In this document: piece by piece, positions 16,100 through 24,731 of the stretch | Layout of the letters: each line of letters begins with the position of its first letter | How positions within the stretch are numbered: the stretch's first letter is position 1 | From: Ruminococcus sp. | Lineage (GTDB): Bacteria > Bacillota > Clostridia > Oscillospirales > Ruminococcaceae | Reading direction: 5' to 3' | NCBI GenBank assembly: GCA_021205185.1 | Contig: JAJPYB010000006.1 | Coordinates: forward strand, 124,001 to 188,000 | DNA length: 64,000 nt | Notes under the pieces: generated by a model | Database searches by the model: none | What the model saw: the letters and a program-made list of their open reading frames with translations, nothing else | Told to the model about the DNA's origin: nothing | Translations under genes and position numbers: made by a program

Positions 16100-17149
16100 T
16101 TAACCTGTAAGACCTGAACGCTCGATACCCTCTGTAAAGTACTTCTGCAAGAAGATGTACAAAATAAGTATCGGTGCAATAGTGAGAATACATCCTGATT
16201 CAAGCCATACAATGAGCTGTCTTGGTCCAACCGTCTGGTTGTTAAATAAGTCAGCTGCAAGTGTTGAGTCAAGGTTCTTAAGCATCAGAGCTACTGTATC
16301 GTTCTGGTTGAAGAACGAAGACGATACGTAGTAGTCGTTCCAATACCATACTATTGAGAACAGGAATACTGTTAAGAATGCCGAACCTGCGTTTGGAACC
16401 ATTACAATAAGGAATGTCTTGAAAGGTCCGCAGCCGTCAAGATAAGCTGCGTCTTCAAGCTCCTTAGGAAGTCCCCTGAAGTTCTGCCTGAACAGGAATA
16501 TGAATAGTCCTGCTTTCAGTCCGTTTGCAAAGATTGCCGGTAGGTACATTGTCCAGCCCGTATTGATAAGGGAAATTCCCTCGCCGTTTGTGAACAATCC
16601 GATAATTCCCAGCGGATCAAAGTACGAATACTTTAAGTACATCGGGATTGTAATAATCTGAGGCGGAACAACGATCATCAAAATGACAATCATAAACAGC
16701 AAGCCCTTACCTTTAAACTGGAATCTTGCAAAGCCGTAGCCTGTAATAGCGCATGATGCAACATTGAGTACAGAAGCTACAAGATTGAGCTTTATGGTGT
16801 TTAAAACTGTTGAGCCGTATTTCATTACTTCCCATGTTTCTTTTATGTTTTGTAGGGTGAGCGACTTTGGAATCCAAATGATTGACGGGTCGTTCATCTG
16901 GGCATTCGGCCTGAATGCAGTTGAAATCATAAATATCAATGGATACAAAATGATGAAGCAAAGTCCGAACAGGATGAAAAATCTGAATATCGGCCAAACC
17001 TTTGAAATAATCGCCTTGTTTCTGTTGTAACGAATTTGCTCAGGAGTCAGATTTGGCTTGATTCCGAGTTTTTTCATTTCTTTGCGTTTGGCTTTCTTTG
17101 CAGCCTTCATTTCTTTCTCAAAGAGTTTTTCTTCTTTTCTGGTTGCCAA
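16100..17149 (-). CDS. CUT1-type sugar ABC permease, MalG-like (operon gene 10)
   Basis: Integral membrane subunit for solute passage. After a Lys-rich cytoplasmic N-terminus (KEMKAAKKAKRKEMKK) the MalG pattern of six membrane segments follows. The coupling loop reads LPKELEDAAYLDGCGPFKTF, which keeps the EAA-type contact site for a nucleotide-binding subunit. The start is uncertain: TTG 17149 (LATRKEEK), 14 bases after the previous stop and just behind a G8 tract that serves as Shine-Dalgarno, is the best choice and gives about 349 residues; the longer frame would overlap the upstream gene by more than 100 bases. Last gene of the operon, directly before its terminator. Confidence 0.88.
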   Translation of the reverse strand: MATRKEEKLFEKEMKAAKKAKRKEMKKLGIKPNLTPEQIRYNRNKAIISKVWPIFRFFILFGLCFIILYPLIFMISTAFRPNAQMNDPSIIWIPKSLTLQNIKETWEVMKYGSTVLNTIKLNLVASVLNVASCAITGYGFARFQFKGKGLLFMIVILMIVVPPQIITIPMYLKYSYFDPLGIIGLFTNGEGISLINTGWTMYLPAIFANGLKAGLFIFLFRQNFRGLPKELEDAAYLDGCGPFKTFLIVMVPNAGSAFLTVFLFSIVWYWNDYYVSSSFFNQNDTVALMLKNLDSTLAADLFNNQTVGPRQLIVWLESGCILTIAPILILYIFLQKYFTEGIERSGLTG

Positions 17150-17155
17150 GTCTAT

Positions 17156-17163
17156 CCCCCCCC
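17156..17163 (-). repeat. Homopolymer G8 tract acting as ribosome-binding site
   Basis: Eight consecutive G on the minus strand lie between the stop of one permease gene and the TTG start of the next. It replaces a normal GGAGG and is a possible site of slipped-strand length change. Confidence 0.6.
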
Positions 17164-18117
17164 TTATACTTCGTAATGAATGTGCTTGCTCAGGATTCCG
17201 GCCACTATTGCTAAGACTATGCCTACTATCGCAAAGTATGCCCAAGCCATAGCCGCCATATAACCGTAATTCCACGAGCTTTCTTGTGCCATGATAAGCT
17301 TCATTACCTGGTTCTCCGGGTCTACGAATGAATCAACAACCGTGTAAACCAGTGCAGCTAAAATCATAGGGCTGATATAAGGAATGGTAATCTTCCAGAA
17401 ATATTCCCAGCCTGTCGCTCCCTCCATCTGAGCCGCTTCCTTAGCGGTAAATGGAATGTTCTGTAAAGCTGAGAGGAATATCAGAATTTGTATTCCTGAA
17501 TCCCATACCAGATTGAAGATGTCGGTCGTTACTGATGAAATCGTTTCCGTCAGCGTATCGCTGATGTTGTAAATTCCTAAGAATTCCAACAGCTGATCGA
17601 CAAGGTCGGTTTCAAAGAGCGTGTTAAACTGCTCTGAACCTCCTGAATATCCACCTGTTGACATATTACCGTTGATAATTTCGATAACAGGTCCTGTTGC
17701 GATGATAACTGGCAGGAAGAATACTGCACGAGCGAAGGTTCTTCCTCTGAACTTCTGGTTCAGGATAACCGCTACGAATATCGAGAAGATAAGAATAAGC
17801 GGTGTGTTAAGTGCCGTATCACCAAGTACCGAAACCAGATACTGTGAATAGTGCTGGTCTTTTCTGAATGCGTCTATGTAGTGCTGTATTCCGTTCCATT
17901 CAAGTCCCATTACACCCTTTGATGGGGTTGTAATATTGAAGGAGTAAATAAGCGACTGTGCCAGCGGCATGATGAAGAAATATATAGTTCCGATCAGCCA
18001 CAGTGCGATAAACGCATATCCGTATAAAGCTTTTCTTCTTTCGTAAGGAATTCTCATTCCCTTTGCTTTTTTCTCTTTAGGAGGCTTAACTGCCTTTGCT
18101 GTTGCTTCCGTGCTCAT
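17164..18117 (-). CDS. CUT1-type sugar ABC permease, MalF-like (operon gene 9)
   Basis: 317-residue permease with a basic cytoplasmic N-terminus (AVKPPKEKKAKGMRIPYERR) and six membrane segments; residues 30-60 hold the first (YAFIALWLIGTIYFFIM). A sizeable extracellular loop after segment three contains Gly/Ser-rich sequence (NMSTGGYSGGSEQFN). The EAA loop is IPFTAKEAAQMEGATGWEYF. It begins in a TAATG overlap with the end of the DUF5696-like gene and is followed closely by its MalG-type partner, so the pair should form one heterodimer. No ATPase is adjacent. Confidence 0.9.
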   Translation of the reverse strand: MSTEATAKAVKPPKEKKAKGMRIPYERRKALYGYAFIALWLIGTIYFFIMPLAQSLIYSFNITTPSKGVMGLEWNGIQHYIDAFRKDQHYSQYLVSVLGDTALNTPLILIFSIFVAVILNQKFRGRTFARAVFFLPVIIATGPVIEIINGNMSTGGYSGGSEQFNTLFETDLVDQLLEFLGIYNISDTLTETISSVTTDIFNLVWDSGIQILIFLSALQNIPFTAKEAAQMEGATGWEYFWKITIPYISPMILAALVYTVVDSFVDPENQVMKLIMAQESSWNYGYMAAMAWAYFAIVGIVLAIVAGILSKHIHYEV

Positions 18118-20537
18118 TATTCTTCATCGCCTCCTTCCTCTAAGCATTGACTCACATCAATTTCCTGACCGTTTAGCTTTACGGTCTTGTTTGCGAGATC
18201 TACTTCAACTGTAGCTACATCCTCGCCGTCCTCAGTTCCGTAGGTCGTTACCGCTACCTGAGTTTCTGTGTCATAGTCGTAATTCGTAATTACATACTCG
18301 CCAAGATCCGATAGAACCTCGTCAACCACCTGCGACTGATTAGCTGCTTCATCAATCCATGATTCATAGTTTGCATAATACAAATCGTCATAATCTGTAT
18401 CGTGTAGAACTGAAGCGTCAGCGTAAATAAAGTCGTAATGAACGCTTGAGCCGTATGCTAACGCAAGCAGGAATGTTTCATCTGAATTTGAGCTTGCGTT
18501 TATAGCTGTTGTCGAATATGGAACATATCCGTGAACTATCATCTGATATAGAGGAATATCATAGTCAACGATGTTAAACTGGCTTGAGTAAACAGGTACG
18601 TTACTGATGTAATCTACATATGGAATGATGTAAGCGTTAGCCTCGTCTGCAAGTACCGAGCCGAGTGTTTCCTGAGCTTCCTGATAGTACTCAACTATTG
18701 TTTCAAGCATTTCCTTTCTGTTGCAATAGTTGCTTGAAGAGTAGTCAGAAACAAGCTTTGATGAGAATCCTCCGAAGGATACGTTTGTAAGCTCAGCGTC
18801 CGAATAGCTCTCTATAATCTGCGAGAATACCTTAGTATAAGCTGTTGGCGTCAATAGCGCCGGAGCTACTCCCGATTCCTCACCGAATGCCGGATTATAA
18901 CGAGTTTGTCTTGAGTAGGAGCCTGAAACTCTTATCGCTGTGCTTGTGAATGTGAAGTAGCCCCATGAGCTGCTTTCCATTTCCATATTGTCAAGCGCCG
19001 GATAAATCGTAATGTCATTCTCCTCGCCGTAAGCGATCAGAGCCTCGAGTCCGTCCGTTCCACCGACCGTTGAAGAAGCCTTCGCCTTAGTTGAAATCTT
19101 TCCGTCGATAGACTTATCAGTCCAGTCGTTGTAATTTACAACTATGTCGTCGGTTCCCGCATCCTTTAACAGCTGCAATATCTCCTGTGCCTGATCAAAG
19201 GTCGTTATCTCAGTCTGCAGGTCGAAAGGAATACCCAGAATAGAAGTTGACTTAATAACTGCGCCGTAGAAATCAACATACAAGCTTGTGCTGCTTTCCT
19301 CAGTTACGTTTGAAGTCATAGAGGTTGTTTCTACAAGATAATCTCTGTAAACCTTTGCAACGTCTGCGTAGTTAATTTCATCGTCTTCATCCTCAGTTGT
19401 AAGAGGATAGTAGGTAACGGCAATTGTTCCGAGCTGAATGTCGCCCTTTTCAAATACCTTCAGCGCTGAATTTTCACCGCTTAGCTCGTAGTCGTCAGAA
19501 CCGCGAACTTCAAATTCATAATAAAGCGAATTGTAGGTCTGGTTACCCTGACCGTTGATACGAGCGTTTACTATAACGTCCGAGTCGCCCTCAGTAACGA
19601 TTGCAACAAGCGCCTTGTTGTTCATAACGTGCGCTGCTACCGGGAAATACGCCTGCTCTGTAGTTCTTGGCTGCTGAAGAGGTACGTTTGTGTAGTTTCT
19701 TCCGTAAACCTTCTGCGAATAAACGGTTGAATAGTTGCCCTTGCCGTTGTTGTAATTGATAACTGCGCCCGTTCCGTCAGGAATAATCATATATCCTTCA
19801 ACGGCATTTCCCTCAGCGTCAGTTTCAGGCTGAGAAGCAAAGAACGGAGTGAGCTGAATTTCGGTAATTACCAGTCCCTCGTCGCTGTCCGGGTCTTCCT
19901 CTTCAATTTTCGACGTATCGCACGAAACTGTGAGGCCCTCCTCAGTAAGCGTATAGTCTACGGGAATTACAAAGCCCTGCTTTGTAAAGTCGTATGTAAT
20001 GGTAATTCCGTCACTGTTTGTTGTAATTGTTGTGTCAGCAACCTTTGATCTTCCTGATGTAGTTCCCGAATAAACTGTTGAAACCGTTCTGCTTTCACGG
20101 TTTCCGTAGGTTACTACAAGTCCTGAATTTAGCTGCTGTCTTTGAGCTGACTTCATAACCTTTGTGGAGTTCATAACAGTGTCGTCAGCTTCCGCATTTA
20201 TAGGTGTGCTCCACCAGTAGTTTGTCTGGCCGTTGCTTTCGTCGAGCAAGCAAACTCTTGCGTTTTCCTCGTCGTAGTAAAGAGATAAATCTCCTGCTGT
20301 CGCCGCAAGCTTACAAGCTGCAAGCGCTTCCTCGTCGGTTACCTTAGCGGGAAGCTCGTCGAGGTCCTCCTCAAGGTCTTCAAGAAGCTCTTCCTCGTCA
20401 ACTACCTCAGTAGTTGCTTCGGTTGCATCAGTCGTTTCCTCTTCGTCCTCAGCAAATGCGTTCATAATACCTGCCGGTAGGATCATGGTAACTACCAATG
20501 CACACGCTATGAGCTTTTTGATCTTATCCTTATGCAT
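18117..20537 (-). CDS. Exported DUF5696-like protein, probable TIM-barrel enzyme (operon gene 8)
   Basis: 806 residues. Signal peptide 1-29 (ends NAFA) without lipobox, then a Glu/Asp/Thr-rich spacer (30-62). The N-terminal third is beta-rich (LSLYYDEENARVCLLDESNG, GYMIIPDGTGAVINYNNGKG); the middle (about 420-690) has an alternating beta/alpha pattern (DDIVVNYNDWTDKSI, DITIYPALDNMEM, AYIIPYVDYIS, IPLYQMIVHGY) like a glycosidase-type barrel, and the end is a beta-sandwich. The overall layout matches what I remember of DUF5696 proteins next to sugar ABC genes; this is recall, not a search. No catalytic pair can be assigned. GGAGG is seven bases before ATG 20537. Confidence 0.75.
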   Translation of the reverse strand: MHKDKIKKLIACALVVTMILPAGIMNAFAEDEEETTDATEATTEVVDEEELLEDLEEDLDELPAKVTDEEALAACKLAATAGDLSLYYDEENARVCLLDESNGQTNYWWSTPINAEADDTVMNSTKVMKSAQRQQLNSGLVVTYGNRESRTVSTVYSGTTSGRSKVADTTITTNSDGITITYDFTKQGFVIPVDYTLTEEGLTVSCDTSKIEEEDPDSDEGLVITEIQLTPFFASQPETDAEGNAVEGYMIIPDGTGAVINYNNGKGNYSTVYSQKVYGRNYTNVPLQQPRTTEQAYFPVAAHVMNNKALVAIVTEGDSDVIVNARINGQGNQTYNSLYYEFEVRGSDDYELSGENSALKVFEKGDIQLGTIAVTYYPLTTEDEDDEINYADVAKVYRDYLVETTSMTSNVTEESSTSLYVDFYGAVIKSTSILGIPFDLQTEITTFDQAQEILQLLKDAGTDDIVVNYNDWTDKSIDGKISTKAKASSTVGGTDGLEALIAYGEENDITIYPALDNMEMESSSWGYFTFTSTAIRVSGSYSRQTRYNPAFGEESGVAPALLTPTAYTKVFSQIIESYSDAELTNVSFGGFSSKLVSDYSSSNYCNRKEMLETIVEYYQEAQETLGSVLADEANAYIIPYVDYISNVPVYSSQFNIVDYDIPLYQMIVHGYVPYSTTAINASSNSDETFLLALAYGSSVHYDFIYADASVLHDTDYDDLYYANYESWIDEAANQSQVVDEVLSDLGEYVITNYDYDTETQVAVTTYGTEDGEDVATVEVDLANKTVKLNGQEIDVSQCLEEGGDEE

Positions 20538-20549
20538 CGTGTTACCTCC

Positions 20550-21179
20550 TTAACCTCTTATACGGTATGTGATTTCCGTATAAATCTGATAGAAAAATGC
20601 GTATACCTGCTGGAACAAGCTTATAAGCAAAATTGCTAAGAACAGGATTATAAGCATTGCTACAAGCGTAAGAATTATCGAAAGGATTGTCTTTGAGAAG
20701 GAGTATTGGTGAACAGCTCTCATTCCCTGTATCATCAATATTACCGACCAGCCAAGTCCTACATATTCAAAAATGTATACCCAGACGGATTCGTCCAATG
20801 TCATAAAGTTTGTCAAAAATACGGAGATGTATGTTCCTATAATGTACGGAACCAGCGCATAAGCCGAATTTATACAAACCTTTTTCATTGTTCCTTCTCC
20901 GTCGAGAAGTGTACATATCGACCAGTTGCCGACAACCCATGTTGCAAAGTACACTACCGACTGAACAATAAGCGGAACTACGTTAAAGAACTTCTGCGGG
21001 TCTTCTGTATACTGAAAGCCCTTCAGACGCTCCTGCGCTACCATTGCAACAAACAAAAGTGCAACAATGATAAATGCGTATTTTAGCGAGCCTTTTTTCT
21101 TCCAACGTAAATCCTCAAAGCCTTCAACGGGGTGGAAAATAACGTGCTTTAACCAGCCGAGTTCTGAAAATTCATACAT
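20550..21179 (-). CDS. YIP1-type integral membrane protein (operon gene 7)
   Basis: 209 residues with about five membrane segments. The N-terminal FSELGWLKHVIFHPVEGFED and the first segment after KKKGSLKYAF are typical of bacterial YIP1/DUF1282-like proteins, whose function is unknown; some are thought to help assemble or position membrane complexes. It starts two bases after the NHL protein gene ends and stops 12 bases before the DUF5696-like gene, so it is firmly within the operon. A tempting inference is that it scaffolds the surface proteins with the permeases. Confidence 0.8.
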   Translation of the reverse strand: MYEFSELGWLKHVIFHPVEGFEDLRWKKKGSLKYAFIIVALLFVAMVAQERLKGFQYTEDPQKFFNVVPLIVQSVVYFATWVVGNWSICTLLDGEGTMKKVCINSAYALVPYIIGTYISVFLTNFMTLDESVWVYIFEYVGLGWSVILMIQGMRAVHQYSFSKTILSIILTLVAMLIILFLAILLISLFQQVYAFFYQIYTEITYRIRG

Positions 21180-21181
21180 TG

Positions 21182-22774
21182 CTATTTTCCTCCCTTCTTT
21201 TTAGGCTTTTTTCGTCGTGCAATAATTCGCCATACGACGATTGCTACTATAATAATCAGAAGTATCACTATTATTGCTGTGAAATGCCTTGACAAAAACT
21301 CTTCACGGTAATACTGATATGCCTTGTCGTAATTTTCGTTATCCTCAGCATATTCAAAATAATCCATCGCTTCTTCGTAGTTTCCTTCGTTAAGCGCTGC
21401 CTTACCGAGTCCCATATAAGCCATCCAGTATCCGCCGTCACGGCTTAATACCTCTTCCCATGGCTCCTTAGCTTCCTCGTACTTACCCTCTGCGTAAAGG
21501 TCTGCCGCCTCGTGAACCATTTTACCGAACTGAGTTTCTGTGAAGACTGTTATGTCGTTTTTCTTTCCGTCGATAACGTAAATCTTTTCACCTCTCGACT
21601 CAATAGCGTTAGGAGCTGTAAACGTTCCCTCCTGGTCTGAGGTTGAGTTCTTTGAACCGAATACGAACAGAAGGTTATTTTCCTGGTCGTACTGGAAAAT
21701 TCTTCCCGACTCATAGTCAAGCACGTTTATGTTCATATTGTCGCTTATAACAAGGTTGTCACTTATAACAAGGTCGGTAAGTCTTGTTTCAAAGCTCTCG
21801 TCTACCTCTGCTGTTGTGAAGTCTACCAAGTCGCCGAACTTGTATTCGTTACCTGTTGTGGTATCCCAGATGTTATATCCGGCAGGGTTTAGCTTCTTGA
21901 CAGCGTCCGTTGAAGTATTAGCGGCTTCTGTTACTGTATAAATGAAGCCTTCGCTGTCTATATCGAAGTTTGCAAACTCGACGTTTACATTTCTCTCCAT
22001 TGAAGCTAACTGCTCGTTTGAAGCAAACATTCTCCAAACTCTTTGTGCGACAACCGCAGCTGTAACCTCAACACGGTTAGCTCCGTAGAAGCCCTTAAAC
22101 TCACCGTCGGAAGCAAATTCAACCGCACCTTCTGTTACTGAAGATTCAACTGCATAAACGTTTCCTGTGCTGTCTACTAAAACCTTTGTCGGGTTAAAGG
22201 TTGAGGATGTGTAAAGCGCTGAATCCTCAGGCTTTACAAACTCCTGATCTACCGTTAAAAGCGTCGATGTTTCTGCGATTGCTCTGACAACTCTTGCATT
22301 GCTCGTATCTGCGATGTATACAAGCGGCAAGCCGTCGTCAGTTACTGCCACAAACAATCCTGTCGGACTGCTGAAATTTTCTGTATCGCTTCCTGAAACT
22401 GTATCGTAAGCGCCGATAACATTAAGGTCTGCGTCCAGTCTTAAAATTCTGTTGTTGCCTGTATCTGCAACCCAGAATTCGTCAAGCTCAGACTCATAGT
22501 AAATATCGCTTGCGCCCGATAAGCTATCAGAAGCTGCTTCTGATAAGAATAGTTCGTCATCAGGATCGGACAGTCTGTCAAGTCCCATACTGCTTCCGGC
22601 AACTACCTCATCAACTCTGTAACCGCTCTGCGAAGGAATTGCGTCATTCCAAGCGTCATAGTTATACGACACGTAAGGCTCGTCAGCTGATGCCGCTACG
22701 GCTGTCGTACTGAACACAAGTCCTGCTGCAAGAACGATTGACAATGTTTTCTTGAATTTATTCATTCTTGACAC
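21182..22774 (-). CDS. Surface NHL-repeat beta-propeller with TPR and C-terminal anchor (operon gene 6)
   Basis: 530 residues. Signal peptide about 1-30; residues about 65-420 are NHL-type propeller blades (DIYYESELDEFWVADTGNNR, LVYIADTSNARVVR, GNVYAVESSV, IRSF-like repeats); about 425-495 hold tetratricopeptide helices (AADLYAEGKYEEAKEPWEEV and GLGKAALNEGNYEEAMDYFE). A C-terminal membrane span (about 500-520, AIIVILLIIIVAIVVW) and a Lys/Arg-rich tail fix it with the propeller and TPRs outside the cell. It could act as a docking or substrate-presenting module for the transporter. Start at GTG 22774 or ATG 22765; neither ribosome-binding site is clearly better. Confidence 0.82.
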   Translation of the reverse strand: MSRMNKFKKTLSIVLAAGLVFSTTAVAASADEPYVSYNYDAWNDAIPSQSGYRVDEVVAGSSMGLDRLSDPDDELFLSEAASDSLSGASDIYYESELDEFWVADTGNNRILRLDADLNVIGAYDTVSGSDTENFSSPTGLFVAVTDDGLPLVYIADTSNARVVRAIAETSTLLTVDQEFVKPEDSALYTSSTFNPTKVLVDSTGNVYAVESSVTEGAVEFASDGEFKGFYGANRVEVTAAVVAQRVWRMFASNEQLASMERNVNVEFANFDIDSEGFIYTVTEAANTSTDAVKKLNPAGYNIWDTTTGNEYKFGDLVDFTTAEVDESFETRLTDLVISDNLVISDNMNINVLDYESGRIFQYDQENNLLFVFGSKNSTSDQEGTFTAPNAIESRGEKIYVIDGKKNDITVFTETQFGKMVHEAADLYAEGKYEEAKEPWEEVLSRDGGYWMAYMGLGKAALNEGNYEEAMDYFEYAEDNENYDKAYQYYREEFLSRHFTAIIVILLIIIVAIVVWRIIARRKKPKKKGGK

Positions 22775-22815
22775 TACTTATCACCATTCCTTTTCTGTAT
22801 ATTCGTTAAAACCGT

Positions 22816-23763
22816 CTAGTCCTTAATACCCGAATTAGCCATTGTTTCCATTACGTTGCCTTGAGCAACCATAAATATTACCAATGGCGGAATCATAAGT
22901 AGTACCGCTGTTGCAAATGTTACGCCCTGACGTGCAATACCTGATGCTGAAACCTGCTGCATAATTGTCGGGAGGGTTTTTAGCTCCTCTGAGTAAATTA
23001 AGGAACCTCCCTGTACCTGCCAAGCTGCCTGGAATGCGAAAATCAAAAGCGTCATCATAGCAGGCTTTGAGTTTGGTATTACTACCTGCCAGCAGATTCT
23101 GAAAAGTCCTGCGCCGTCTACTCTCGCCGCTTCAATCATTGAGTCGTGTATAGTTGAAATACTCTGTCTCATAAGGAAGAGGTTCATTGACGTTGCAACG
23201 CTCGGAAGTATCAGCGCCCAGTATGTATCAATCATATTAAGAGTTGCCATTACGAGGAACTGCATAATCCACAGCGCTGAAGACGTAAACAAAAGTGCCG
23301 TAACAATTATTTTGTTTATTGCCGCTGCTCCCGGGAACTTACATTTTGCAAGTACGAATGCCGCACAGCAAGAAACGAAGATGTTTGAAATTGTAACTAC
23401 TACTGTAACAAATACGCTGTTAAATATGTATCTTGAAAGCGGAACCCAAAGGCTTGACGCTACCTTAAACATATCCGAATAGTTTACAAGCGTGGGCTCT
23501 AATACGTAAAGCTTTGGCGGGAATACGAAAAGCTCGTGTACCGGCTTAAACGATTGAATTACTGCGTAGTAAAGCGGGAATATCATAAATAATCCCAAAA
23601 GTGTCAGGAAGATAAAGATTACAATATCACCTGCGAGAGAGCTGCTAGATTTTCTTTTTCTCTTTTTAACATGGACCTTGTTAATGTCCATATTCTTTTG
23701 TCTTTTTCTAAGCCTTTTAATGGCTTTTTCTTGTTTCTTTTTCTCTTTTTCGCTAAGTCCCAT
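22816..23763 (-). CDS. CUT1-type sugar ABC permease, MalG-like (operon gene 5)
   Basis: 315 residues from ATG 23763 (MGLSEKEKKKQEKAIKRLRK). The alternative GTG 23775 lies inside the GGAGGTGA ribosome-binding site and is unlikely. A long, strongly basic cytoplasmic N-terminus of about 45 residues precedes six membrane segments. The coupling loop contains DSMIEAARVDGAGLFRICWQ, a good EAA motif. Forms a pair with the MalF-like permease directly upstream (stop/start nearly contiguous). Confidence 0.9.
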   Translation of the reverse strand: MGLSEKEKKKQEKAIKRLRKRQKNMDINKVHVKKRKRKSSSSLAGDIVIFIFLTLLGLFMIFPLYYAVIQSFKPVHELFVFPPKLYVLEPTLVNYSDMFKVASSLWVPLSRYIFNSVFVTVVVTISNIFVSCCAAFVLAKCKFPGAAAINKIIVTALLFTSSALWIMQFLVMATLNMIDTYWALILPSVATSMNLFLMRQSISTIHDSMIEAARVDGAGLFRICWQVVIPNSKPAMMTLLIFAFQAAWQVQGGSLIYSEELKTLPTIMQQVSASGIARQGVTFATAVLLMIPPLVIFMVAQGNVMETMANSGIKD

Positions 23764-23778
23764 TTGTAATCTCACCTC

Positions 23779-24717
23779 CTAGTCTAAGTATTTGGCAAGC
23801 AATCGATTGATAAGCTGATTTACCAAGAGCATTGCCAGGAACAATACGAAACATATTGCTGACGCATATCCCATTTCGTAACGAATTGTACCATAGTCGG
23901 TAGCGTGGTTCATAACCGTGTGCGCTACATAGTCTGTTGAAGGTAATCCTACCAATGACTGTCCGACTGTACCTACTGTGAACGCTGCTGAAATCTGAAG
24001 TACGGCTGCGAACAAAAGCTGTGGTCCCATTGAAGGAATTGTGATGGAGAATAGCTCCTGCCAGCGGTTTTTAATTCCCTCAACGGCGCCTGCTTCATAC
24101 ATCGTCTTATCGATGTTCTGGAAACCTGCACGGAGTGAAAGGAATCCGGCACCCATTGAAATCCAAAGCTGTACGATAACTACAACGGTAAAGATGTAGG
24201 TCGTATCTGTCAGCCACTGAATTGGTGAAGTGATAATTCCGAGATCCAATAGCACTGCGTTGAAGTATCCATATGTATCTCCTGAGAACAGAAGCTGCCA
24301 GATAACGTATACTGACGGTGTCATTGAAGGTGCGTAGAATACGAATGTAAATATTGTTTTGAGCGCAGGGTGCATCTCATTTATTAGCCACGCCAGGAAG
24401 AACGAAAGCACATATGAGAATGGTCCTGTGAAGATTGCCATTACAAGAGTGTTCTTAACGGCTATCATAAACGTATCGTCGTTCAGGAACAGGGTTGTAA
24501 AGTTTGAAAGTCCGACAAACTGTGGGAACTGTACCATATTAAAGTTTGTAAATCCCATTGGGAGTGACATTATAACCGGTACAATAGTAAAGATTGTGAA
24601 GAGAATCATAAACGGAGCAAGCATTGCATAGCAGCCGATGTTATTTCTCATCAAATGAAGTGTATATCTGACTTTGCCTTGATTTTTAAGTGGTCCTTCC
24701 ACCTTAGTTTTTGCCAT
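23779..24717 (-). CDS. CUT1-type sugar ABC permease, MalF-like (operon gene 4)
   Basis: 312 residues with six membrane segments, the first at about residues 32-54 (AMLAPFMILFTIFTIVPVIM). Its coupling loop is DKTMYEAGAVEGIKNRWQEL, an EAG variant of the EAA motif. It begins 14 bases after the solute-binding protein gene, with GGGAG seven bases before ATG 24717. Order solute-binding protein, MalF, MalG is the standard sugar-importer order. Confidence 0.92.
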   Translation of the reverse strand: MAKTKVEGPLKNQGKVRYTLHLMRNNIGCYAMLAPFMILFTIFTIVPVIMSLPMGFTNFNMVQFPQFVGLSNFTTLFLNDDTFMIAVKNTLVMAIFTGPFSYVLSFFLAWLINEMHPALKTIFTFVFYAPSMTPSVYVIWQLLFSGDTYGYFNAVLLDLGIITSPIQWLTDTTYIFTVVVIVQLWISMGAGFLSLRAGFQNIDKTMYEAGAVEGIKNRWQELFSITIPSMGPQLLFAAVLQISAAFTVGTVGQSLVGLPSTDYVAHTVMNHATDYGTIRYEMGYASAICFVLFLAMLLVNQLINRLLAKYLD

Positions 24718-24731
24718 TTACTCACTCCCCC

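Noticed and set aside
17150-17275. Upstream part of the last permease frame
   Set aside because: It overlaps the preceding permease gene by over 100 bases and is not permease-like.
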